15,754 nt of DNA from Pseudomonadota bacterium. GTDB taxonomy: Bacteria > Pseudomonadota > Gammaproteobacteria > Halothiobacillales > Halothiobacillaceae. The translations under genes and the position numbers were made by a program. The stretch is taken from the NCBI GenBank assembly GCA_021795795.1, contig JAJYPA010000145.1:1-15754 (forward strand), given 5' to 3'. The notes under the pieces are model-generated. The model saw only the letters and a list, made by a program, of their open reading frames with translations, did no database searches and had not been told where the DNA came from. Shown piece by piece: positions 1 through 8,900 of this stretch (position 1 is the first letter of the stretch; the number at the start of each line of letters is the position of its first letter).

Positions 1-1
1 T

Positions 2-148
2 TACAATGTTGGTAAAGCTGAGACGCTTCTGGCTTGGGAAATGGTCCCATATCATCTGAAAGGATACTCTATACTTACTCCAGCACAAAAGAATACGTAC
101 ACCATGCTAGCAAAGGAAACCTGGATGAAGCGTATTGACAAGAAATAA
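2..148 (+). CDS. C-terminal end of an unidentified protein (partial)
   Basis: An open frame enters from the left edge and runs 48 codons to a TAA at 146-148. The visible tail is hydrophilic and mixed, rich in Lys, Thr and aromatic residues, and ends in the basic run MKRIDKK. It contains LTPAQK followed by a helix-like stretch, which faintly recalls the LTxxQ motif of Spy/CpxP periplasmic chaperones; one short match is too little to assign the family. The start and most of the protein lie outside the window. It is on the opposite strand from the adhesin operon and converges with it. It could also be a remnant rather than a working gene. Confidence 0.45.
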   Translation, partial: YNVGKAETLLAWEMVPYHLKGYSILTPAQKNTYTMLAKETWMKRIDKK

Positions 149-425
149 TCATATCTACAACCGTTTTATAGAAATCGAGAATTGAATGCTTAGTCGATGG
201 ATATTGTCAAGAATATTTCTATTCACGATGCTACCCATCGGCTCGTTCTTACTTCTATATCTAGCAAGCGTCACCCCAGCGTAATGCCTATGAGATATTG
301 TCCTTCAGATATTCGGTTCCGCTACCCTACCGTCGTTGAGTCCTAGTGGTCGGCAGCAGACTTATTGCGGCCATTCGACAGTATGACGCAAATTGTCTGG
401 ACCCATGCGAAGCTCCACAACCACG
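149..425. other. intergenic stretch, no recognised gene
   Basis: This A+T-rich spacer lies between two convergent units. Apart from the doubtful 32-codon hydrophobic ORF at 186-284 I see no RNA gene, repeat or transposon end in it. No clear terminator follows the partial gene that stops at 148. Confidence 0.5.
186..284 (+). CDS. possible 32-aa single-pass membrane peptide (doubtful)
   Basis: An ATG at 186 opens 32 codons that end at TAA 282-284. The product begins with basic residues (MLSRWILSR) and then has a long hydrophobic stretch of Phe, Leu, Met and Ile ending in SVTPA, so it could form one transmembrane helix. The upstream sequence has only a weak GAG-like ribosome site. It starts 37 bp after the stop of the partial gene on the same strand, so co-transcription is possible. 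An ORF this short can arise by chance in A+T-rich DNA, and there is no other support. Confidence 0.15.
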   Translation: MLSRWILSRIFLFTMLPIGSFLLLYLASVTPA

Positions 426-452
426 AAAAAGGCAGTTGATTAGACCGCCTTT
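426..452 (-). terminator. rho-independent terminator after the adhesin gene
   Basis: Read on the minus strand, a 9-bp stem (arms at 444-452 and 428-436, one G-U wobble) encloses a 7-nt loop at 437-443. The run of five T residues at 430-426 overlaps the foot of the stem. The hairpin begins 17 bp after the adhesin stop codon. The mismatch on the plus strand is a wobble pair only in the minus-strand RNA, which supports that orientation. It would end the five-gene operon. Confidence 0.75.
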
Positions 453-469
453 GCAAGGGTTGCCTTAGA

Positions 470-2908
470 TTACCAACTAAAGTTGGCGCCGCCGCCAACT
501 TCTGTATTGTTCCCACTTCCATTGCTGCCTACGGTCACCAAACCGGACCAACTCTGGCTAAATCTGTGCTCATAGGTGAATGCGAACGCACTTTGGCCAT
601 TATACTCCCCATAACCGCCTGCAAAATTGTTGGGCCCACGACCAGTTGCGGCCGCAGCAGCAGCATTTAAGGCCGCTGCGTTTACCGATCCAACCTGGTC
701 TGCATAGCGTTGAGCCGTTCCGTTTGCACTGGACAGAGCCCCTTGTAACTGCCCAATGTTCACTGCGTCATTAGGTGCCGTTCCTGGTGCAACATTGGTA
801 ATCTGGCGGGTGAGGCCGGTTGCCGCATTGCCGACGCTTACGGAGTCAGCGCGATTAGCCACGGAGCCCTGTCCCAAAGCCACCGAGTTGTTGCCATTGG
901 CGGTGCTGTTAGCGCCAATCGCCGTACTGTTGTTTCCGTTGGCAATGGCATTATTGCCGAGGGCCGTCGTCGGATCTGCGTTGGCCTGGGCACCGTCACC
1001 AATAGCCACGGAACCCGCGTATTTTGCTGAGGCATTCATGCCTTCCGCGATGGTTCCCGCGCCGTTAGCAGTGGCACCAGTGCCGGTCGCCACTGCACCC
1101 GTTCCGGTTGCTTTGGCATCCTCACACTGTAATGCGCCATTATTGATAGTGCAGACGCCTTTCTTGCCATCCACCACCGCGTTGATAGTCGTGGTGTTTG
1201 TTGCAATATTGCTAACATCGGTAGCCTGCTGCGCACCTTGACTGGCGATGGCAGTTTGGTCGGTGGCCTGCCCGGTCTGCAATGTGGAAATATTGCCTTT
1301 GTCTGTGGTCTGCTGGGTGCCGAGCGCGGAGATGCCGGCGGTATTGTTGGCAATATTGCCAACATCGGTAGCCTGCTGCGCACCTTGACTGGCGATGGCA
1401 GTTTGGTCGGTGGACTGCTGAGTACCAAGCTTGGAGATGTTCGAGGTGTTGGATGCGATATTGCTGACGTCGGTGGTCTGCTGCTTACCGAGCGCGGAGA
1501 TATTGCTAACATCGGTGGACTGCTGAGTACCAAGCTTGGAGATGTTCGAGGTGTTGGACGCGATGTTGCTGACGTCGGTGGTCTGCTGGGTGCCGAGCGC
1601 AGAGATGTTGCTAACATCCGTGCTTTGCTGAGCGCCAAGTTTGGAGATGTTCGAGGTGTTGGACGCGATGTTGCTAATATCCTTGGTCTGCTGGGTGTTA
1701 GTGGCGTTGAGCTGGCTGCCGTTGACGGCATCCGTGCTGGTGGATGAGATGGTGCCTTTGGCAACGCCTGTCACTGTATTACCATTAAAATTAGCGCCAT
1801 TCTGCACATTCAGGCTGCCAACGTTGGCGGTACCGGTGTTGATAACCCCGGTGGTGATAACCCCGGTGGTGATAACCCCGGTGGTGATACTGTCGGCGCT
1901 GAGATTACCAATGTTTTGCACATTAACGGAACCAGATTTACCATTGGGTGCGTCAGCATTGCCCATCGTGACGGTGCCCTGGCCACTGCTGCTATAGGAA
2001 ATAGTGCCAGGAAGTTGCCCGACGTTGGCAGCATCGGTTGTGTTGACTCCCGCAGTGACATTGGTGATGGTGCGTGTTTGTGAACTGCTACCGACGCTCA
2101 CCACGTTGGGCACACCACCGTCAGTTGATCCTGCACCCAATGCCACCGAGTTGCTGCCCGTGGACTGCGCTCCTGTGCCAATGGCGATGGAATTGCCTCC
2201 AGAGGCTGTCGTGCTTGTGGCAGATGAGCTTGAGCTGCCGATGGCGATATTGCCGCTTGTTCCGGCAGACCCGCTGGCAAAGCCGCTGCCCCCCTCGCCA
2301 TTGCCAGCATTGCTGTTTTGGCCGATGGCAGTGTTGTTGCTGCCGCCGTTGCCACCGTTGCCGCCGCTGTTGCTCGCTGCCGCCCCATTTCCTGCGGAAC
2401 CTCCTCCTATATCGCTATTGTTGCTGCCACCTGAGCCGCCACTGCCGTAGCCGCATCCACCGATGCCGCCGCAGGCGGCGCTTCCACTTCCACCATTTCC
2501 TGCTGAACCTCCACCTAGACTGGTATTGTTGTCGCCGCCGTTTCCGCCGTCGTTGGAATGGCCGGAGGCGCCGGGATTACCAGCAGTTGAATCCGAACCA
2601 GAGGCAATATTATCGGTAGGAGAACCACTACCCTGAGTGACGTTTGATGTTAATGCCGCAGATCCATCCGTCCCTGTCACAGCCCACGCTGGAGCACTAA
2701 AACACATCGACGCAACGGCCACCGCAACCAACCTGAGTGAAAATGGTGCAACTCGACTTCCAGCAAAAGAAACTCGGGACAACCCCTCAGCATTCTGGCG
2801 CTGATCGCACGTTGCTCCCCGGCCTTTCCCCCCGGACGATGCCTGCTCAGAGGCTACCTGTGGGGCGTTGATGGTAAAATTCCAGATGATACGGTAGATG
2901 CGGTTCAT
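470..2908 (-). CDS. trimeric autotransporter adhesin (YadA-like, type Vc)
   Basis: This 812-aa surface adhesin should trimerise in the outer membrane and expose a head and stalk. Residues 1-24 are an ESPR (MNRIYRIIWN start). A hydrophobic signal core at about 57-75 ends in AWA, predicting cleavage after residue 76. Residues 110-215 are an unusual Gly/Asn/Ser-rich head with NNT-x-x-G repeats. YadA-type head repeats (SVALG, STAIG) lie at 238-262 and 600-685, with neck motifs DAANVGQL near 292, DAVNGSQL near 393 and DAVNIGQL near 714. Residues 405-575 are a repetitive stalk with TTDVSNIASNTSNISKLG units. The anchor at about 735-812 has FAGGYGEYNGQSAFAF, YEHRFSQ and a terminal aromatic Trp, the typical four-strand barrel segment ending. 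Two Cys pairs (146/152 and 586/595) are odd. ATG 2908 has GAGG about 8 nt upstream. It is the last gene of the operon, 47 bp after its neighbour, with a terminator behind it. Confidence 0.95.
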   Translation of the reverse strand: MNRIYRIIWNFTINAPQVASEQASSGGKGRGATCDQRQNAEGLSRVSFAGSRVAPFSLRLVAVAVASMCFSAPAWAVTGTDGSAALTSNVTQGSGSPTDNIASGSDSTAGNPGASGHSNDGGNGGDNNTSLGGGSAGNGGSGSAACGGIGGCGYGSGGSGGSNNSDIGGGSAGNGAAASNSGGNGGNGGSNNTAIGQNSNAGNGEGGSGFASGSAGTSGNIAIGSSSSSATSTTASGGNSIAIGTGAQSTGSNSVALGAGSTDGGVPNVVSVGSSSQTRTITNVTAGVNTTDAANVGQLPGTISYSSSGQGTVTMGNADAPNGKSGSVNVQNIGNLSADSITTGVITTGVITTGVINTGTANVGSLNVQNGANFNGNTVTGVAKGTISSTSTDAVNGSQLNATNTQQTKDISNIASNTSNISKLGAQQSTDVSNISALGTQQTTDVSNIASNTSNISKLGTQQSTDVSNISALGKQQTTDVSNIASNTSNISKLGTQQSTDQTAIASQGAQQATDVGNIANNTAGISALGTQQTTDKGNISTLQTGQATDQTAIASQGAQQATDVSNIATNTTTINAVVDGKKGVCTINNGALQCEDAKATGTGAVATGTGATANGAGTIAEGMNASAKYAGSVAIGDGAQANADPTTALGNNAIANGNNSTAIGANSTANGNNSVALGQGSVANRADSVSVGNAATGLTRQITNVAPGTAPNDAVNIGQLQGALSSANGTAQRYADQVGSVNAAALNAAAAAATGRGPNNFAGGYGEYNGQSAFAFTYEHRFSQSWSGLVTVGSNGSGNNTEVGGGANFSW
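1214..1412 (-). repeat. second direct repeat pair in the adhesin stalk, 147 bp apart
   Basis: A near-identical segment of about 50 bp starting aacatcggtagcctgctgcg occurs at 1214 and again at 1361, 147 bp (49 codons) apart. Both copies encode the QTAIASQGAQQATDV stalk element. This repeat is distinct from the 105-bp family next to it, so the stalk was built from two duplication units. Confidence 0.8.
1425..1690 (-). repeat. 105-bp tandem coding repeats in the adhesin stalk
   Basis: The segment beginning ccaagcttggagatgttcga starts at 1425 and 1530, and with small changes at 1635, giving a period of 105 bp (35 codons). The units encode NISKLG-QQSTDVSNISALG type stalk repeats. The period is a multiple of three, so recombination would change stalk length without breaking the frame. 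Confidence 0.85.
1841..1885 (-). repeat. three perfect 15-bp tandem repeats in the adhesin
   Basis: The unit gataaccccggtggt occurs three times without mismatch at 1841-1855, 1856-1870 and 1871-1885. It encodes the pentapeptide pattern ITTGV repeated around residues 341-358. Slippage would add or remove whole pentapeptides. Confidence 0.9.
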
Positions 2909-2955
2909 AATTTTATCCTCTGATATATGCGCTTGGTTTTGGGGGTATCATTTTT

Positions 2956-5900
2956 CTACGAATGAAGCGTGCCGTCGTTGAAGCCGGCCAACACGTATTT
3001 CAAGACGTCCCGTTGAAGCCCATGGAGAAGCTGATAGTTGTCCTCTTTAACTTCAGCGCCCCGTGTCGTATTCAGGAACGCCTCCCACCACGGGACGACC
3101 TCGACCAACCGTGACACCGGATAATTCCCTGCCGAGCCCGGCGGGTTCATGACCTTCATGACGGCCGCGCCAAGGTTCCGCGCGGTCGGGTCCTTGCCTT
3201 CCAGAACGGCCAGGATCAAACTGACCAACACCTCGTTGTTGTCCAAGTCGATAATGTGCGCGACTGGCGGCGGCAGCGTCTGGCTTGGCGTGTTGTCGGC
3301 GCCAGGCGAAATGCGATTGACGTAGGTGACTCTGTGCAGAACACGCCACGCAGGGTTCGCAGTGTTGGCAGACCGCAGCGTGACGGCATCGGGCTCATTG
3401 CCCAGAAGCCATTCAACGTCAACCACTGCTGGCTGAAGGCCGTCCCCTTTCATCAGGACGCTGCTGTTGACAGCATCAGGCGGTAGATAAAACGTGTTGA
3501 AGCGATAGCTGGCGACCTTGCCCGGAACTGGTTTGTCAGAGTACGTTTGGGTCAGGTGGTTCCAGCCGAGCAGCGCGGGCTCTCCGACCACGGCCACGTT
3601 CAAGCCGAAGGTATTGACTTTGGTGCGAGCCTTGGTTGACGTGATGTCGATTTTGAATCCGGCAAGCCAATCGAGCGTGAAAAAGCCGCCGACCATGGCC
3701 CCCTCCCCATATGCGCCCTTGAAATCGAGCAATGGCCCGAATTGGTTTTGGACGCTGTAGCCACCGGTAAACGTGGTCGTGAACTGGTCGGTGAACTGCT
3801 CCTGCTCGGCGTGCATCCCGCCTGCCGCTGTCCAGACATATGTATTGGCAATCCCCTTGCGGGCGACAGACTGGCTGGAGCTTCGGTCCACAAGACGGTA
3901 CGTCTCCTGATCGTCCAGATTTTTGATTGACCCCAATGCCCGCTTGTAGGTGTCCATCTGGGCGTAGTATTTCTCTTCGTCGAGTGCCTTCCTTGCAATC
4001 TGCTTCTTCAGTCGGTAGGCCTCAATGGGCTTGAAGTAGCTGCCGGGAACGGCCCCCTGCTGCAGATAGTCCGGATCCGTGTAGAGTCCTACCATGCCGT
4101 CCAGCGTTCCATTCTTAACATAATGAGGGTTGATACGAAACGTAATGATGTTGCTATCGGGCGGTATGTAAGGGTTGGGCACCACTGTGCGTCCCACCGA
4201 TGCGCCTGTGGCCGCGTTAAACGTCAGGTAGACATCTGCCGTGAGCGAACTCACCAACGCATATCCCACATTGTCCGGCAAAAATCGTCTACCGACCTGC
4301 GGGTTGAGCAGGGTATTGGGTCGTTCCCAGTTGCCGCGCAAAGCAAGCGAATCTGTCACCGCCAGAGCCCAGCTTGCACTTGCGTTTTCAACGGCTAGCG
4401 ACTGGTTCGAAAAGCTGCCACTTTCCTTGACGCCGATCTTGAGTTCGTTGGAAGCGGCTTTATTAAAGAATACGATGGCGTTGGATGAGAAATCGAGCTT
4501 AAGAAGGACCCCACCCGTGGTCGAGTGATTCAGCGTGTTACTGTAGGAAAAGCTCGAATTGAAAGCGATCGTTGTTGTTTCGGTGGTATTAAAGGTGACG
4601 CTGCTCGCGTTGAAGTAGCCAAAGTACCCCGTAGAGGAGCCGTAGTAGGGACGCGTCAGGTTCTCACTGGGCACGGGTGGCGGGCCTTCGATATAGCCAA
4701 GAAGCGTTGCGTCCGTTTGGATCTGGCCGAAATAGACCAGTCGCAAAGCGCCAGCGTAGAATCCGGGGGTCAGCACTACGCTGCTCGACGTGTAATAGTA
4801 AGCGCGTTCGATACTACCCACTAGCTTTGGCGCTTGGCCGTTCTTGCGCGTCGTCAGCAAGGAGCTCGTGGGTTCACGCGACACTTCGCTGAACTCGATC
4901 GCCGCTGGCGTTCCGCTCACCCTTTGCTGGAATTCCGTCACCTGGCCGCCATAGACATTGCGAACCGCCGGGCCTTCGTTGGAAACCGGCGCGGCGGAGA
5001 GCACGAAGGACGCGACCTTTTTCCCCCACATCACGCCATCATTACCCGACGGACTAAGGTCATCGAGAGACTCGCAGTCGAAGTTCCAGTAACCGCTCAG
5101 GCCGACTTCGTCGCCGACCAGGCGGACATAGCTCATGCTGGCGATCTGTTGTGGCGTGCGTACCTGCTGCCACAGGCGAACCTCGTTGAACTGAACCAAC
5201 AAGGTGTCTTCAAGGGCGTTTAGGTTTTGATATCCGCCCAGCGTGAACTGCTGCTGTCCCCCGAGGTAACCCTTCTGCATACACGCGTCATCCGGTGTCA
5301 GGTTCCGTGCACCCTGAATCGGTCTGCCGTTGGCGTAGAACAACATTTCCGAAAGACGGTTGTAGACGGCCCAAAGATCGTTTGCGCTAAGCTTTGCGAC
5401 GAGCCCACCGATGCTGTCGACGGCGTCCATCCCTGCCTGTTCGCCGAACCACCAAGCGGCGAGGGCGCCTTCCCGTGGCTGCTTGAAGCCTCCTGCATGG
5501 AACGCGGCAATGTCGGTTCCCTTTGCGGCGTGAGACCAAAGCACAACGCCCGTCACCATGCCAGTGAGAAACATATGCGCTTCGGGCGCCGTGTCGGCGA
5601 TAACGCCATTCGGACTTACCTTGGCGGCACCCACCAGCAAGTCCGTCTTCGTGGTCTGCACGGTGGCGGTCATGACTTTGCTATCCTGCGTTTTTTTTGG
5701 AATGTCGAACGATACAGCCAGCGGCTCCTGATCGTCCACATACAGGGTAACGGTAGCGACTACCATCGTTCGTGGATCATTTGGATTTGACGTGACCATC
5801 TTTGTGTCTGTCCGCACTGTCGCCGCAACGTAGTGAGGCAATCCATCGCGAAGGCTTTTCCCCACGACCTTTGCGTCCACCAGTCGAAGCTGCTTGCTGT

Positions 5901-8900
5901 CCCCATCGGAGTATTGAAACTGTGTCTTCAGGTTGAGTTTGCCATCCGCCGAAAGGCCGAACCAGAAGCTTTGCTGGCTGGCCTCTTCGCCCCATTTCCC
6001 CAAAATGGTTTGAGGTAATGGTTGAGTTGAGTCATCCACCAGTATCCATGCCTCCACGGTGTAAGCATTCGTAATGTTCAGTGTGCTGTCATGCCCGCAA
6101 TTGACGAAATTGCGCTTTGTCGCATTCAAGCGTACTGCGGTGCCCGCCCTGTAGCTAACTGCGATGTGATTCCAGTGCGTTGAACGCAGAAAGGTATTGG
6201 CCTTTTTGGGGGACGCACCGCCGATGCCCGCAGCAAGCGCCAGGAATGTGCCGTCAGCATCCCTCAATACCTCCTGGTCCTTCGACGATTTAATCTTGCC
6301 ATCCAAGTTGTCTACGGCTGTGGCTTTGGCCGAATTCGCTAAGAGCCAGGGTGTGTTGGGCGCGACCGGCGGCGTATCGTCGAGACGCCAATACCCGATC
6401 AGACCGGGCTCCGTGCCGACCAACGTGAAGTAAAGGGAATCCTCGATATCGGTGCGCGCCCGGCAGATTTCCCAGTAGCGGACTTCCGCCAACGAAGCGG
6501 CAGCGCTGGGATCGATACTACTACCCCAGCCCCCCACACAGAACCCATTGGGCCCGGTCTTTTCCCACTTGATCTTGAGTTTCTTGTCCTTGATACTGGT
6601 GAATTGGCCGTTGATGTATAGAGAGACCTGCCAAAATCCATTCTGGGTATCTATACATTGGCCCGTTACCCCCAGATGTGTCCAGACATTGTCGGGAACG
6701 CTGACGGAAGCTTGGGTGCTGACCGGGTCCTTGCCGTTGTTGAAGATGAGGACCGGATTCAACGTAGCGTCCAGCGTGATTTCCATTGCAGGCTGTGACG
6801 GGTTATTTGGATCCAGCATCTGCAGCAGGGCACCCTTGCCCTTTGCCTTGAGCCAGAGCTCCAGCGTGAACGCCTGGTCCGGCGCAAACCATTTACTTGG
6901 TTGAACATAGCCATACGATGAAGTTGTACTGCTTTTGAGCGATTCGAACTGCAGCGCGGGTTGCGCGTAGACGCTGACAAAGATGCTGGGCACCACCAGA
7001 CCTGAGGGCGTCTGGTTGGCGTTTTTACCATTGAAGCTCAACAGGCGCGCCATTCCCTTGGCCGAGGGAGACAGCTCGGGGCGCAACCAGGCTTCCAGCG
7101 TGAATGCTTTGCTTGGGGCGAGACCGTCCTTGAACGGGAGATCCGTCGGCACAGTCATCGCCGTTGAACCTTTCAAATCGAGCGCATACAGAGGTTTTGC
7201 CTTCACCCAAGCACCATTCCCTGTAGCCTTTCCGGCACAGTTCGACTGGTTGCCAACCAGTGCCGCGAGTCCGTTGTTGGGCATTTGCGGCGCAACAGCA
7301 ACCAGCGCGACGAGCCGGTTCACCAGAACCTTGGCCGTCAGTGGCTCCTCCTGGCGGTGCCCTTGGATTACTTCGGCGCTCACGGTCCCGGTCTCCACTC
7401 TCGCCGCGACTCCCGGCGGAACCGAGCCAACCAGCAGGGTGAGCACCCGCAAATCCACGGGGGTGGACACCGTCTGGAGATCCACCGCAACCGGGATATT
7501 CGGCAACGTCGTGTTGTCGCTCGCGGAAATTACTGGAAAAACAGCGGTAAACGCCGGAATGGCGAGCAAGTCCTGGGCAAGCTTTGAGATGTTCCGGTTC
7601 AGGTCTTTCCACTCCTGGTCAGCCTCACCGGTGATGAGCCGCACATTCACCTTGTCACTGGTGCTTCCGGCGGAGATCGTCAGGGAGGGTTTGCTGACAT
7701 TCGCCTGCAGTGCGCTGTAGAACAGCATCGTTGATCTGCCGCCCGCCGCACTGATCGCGAACACCCATGGATCGGCCGCCACAGGCTGATACTCAAAGGA
7801 CGCTGCATCACCGCGCAACACGCCGCGCAGACCCTCTGCCGTGGCGGGCGCATCATTCCACGTCTGGGTGACGACGTGGTGTTGTGCTCCCTGGGGTTCC
7901 CCCTGGGAAAATTTCAGAACGACGTTGATCTTCCCCTCCGCGCTGCCAGCCGATACGCTGACTTCTTTCAACGGCAGATCCAAACGCGTGGAGACCAGCG
8001 TCAACCAGCCTTTCTCCATGCCTGCGCTCAAGGGCAACCGCACTTGCGGGCGCACGCCTGCGTAGTCAAAATAGCGCTGGCTACCCTCTTGCACGCCACG
8101 CGACGTGAGTTCACCCGATGCGTTGCCGTTCAGGATATCCATAAACGCTGACAGGTCACGAGGAAGGCCGGTCCAGACTTCATTCCCTATGCCGGAAACG
8201 GACGATCCGTAGTCGATTGTCATGTCGCACAGATCCGCCGGAGCAGACGGACTGGTGCTGTCTTTGACGCTCACCTTCAACCCGTTCAGCGTCGTACCCG
8301 GACGTTGCGCGGTAAGCTCAACGAGGCCTTTTTGATCCCCGGCCGTCCACTGAAGCTTTGCGATCGGGCGCTGGACCTCCGGGCTGTACTGCGCCACCAG
8401 GAATGGATATGGAGGAGGGCCCGAGTCCATGCCCGCGTAGTAGCAATGCACAAGGCCATCACCGCCGTCCATCACAAAGGGCGCGGCTTCCGGCTGTATA
8501 CCACCAAGCAGGTAGGCGTAGATAGTCGCGTTGCCCACCACGTGGACGACGTTTTCAGGGATCGGAAACTGGGTCGGTAGAGGCGCGGGAGGGGTGAATT
8601 TATTATTCTTCTCCAGCGTGCCGTCGATCAACGGGATCTTCAAGGGCGAGGGCGGTACGGGCAGGTGTCCGGATGGCAAGATGCTGAAGTCGAATACCGC
8701 GAGCGCGCGCATCAGCCCGATACTGCCGGCAGAGACGGGCAAGGTGACCATGAGTCGCATCGCCCGGCGCAACTTCGTGCCGTTTTCGGCTTGATCCTGT
8801 TCAGCGTAGACCCGCACCGCAAATCCGCCCTCGCTTACCAATGGCGTCGTTCCGTCATCGTAACGCGGTGAAAACTCGAATTTCGATGCAGGCGATGACA

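Noticed and set aside
1425..1690. Regular repeats that could suggest a CRISPR array
   Set aside because: The repeat and the intervening DNA are both conserved, in frame, and encode stalk units; there are no unique spacers or cas genes.
1238..1747. Long plus-strand open frames opposite the adhesin gene, including one of 169 codons
   Set aside because: They mirror the repetitive stalk codons, have biased composition and no domain; the minus-strand adhesin explains the region fully.
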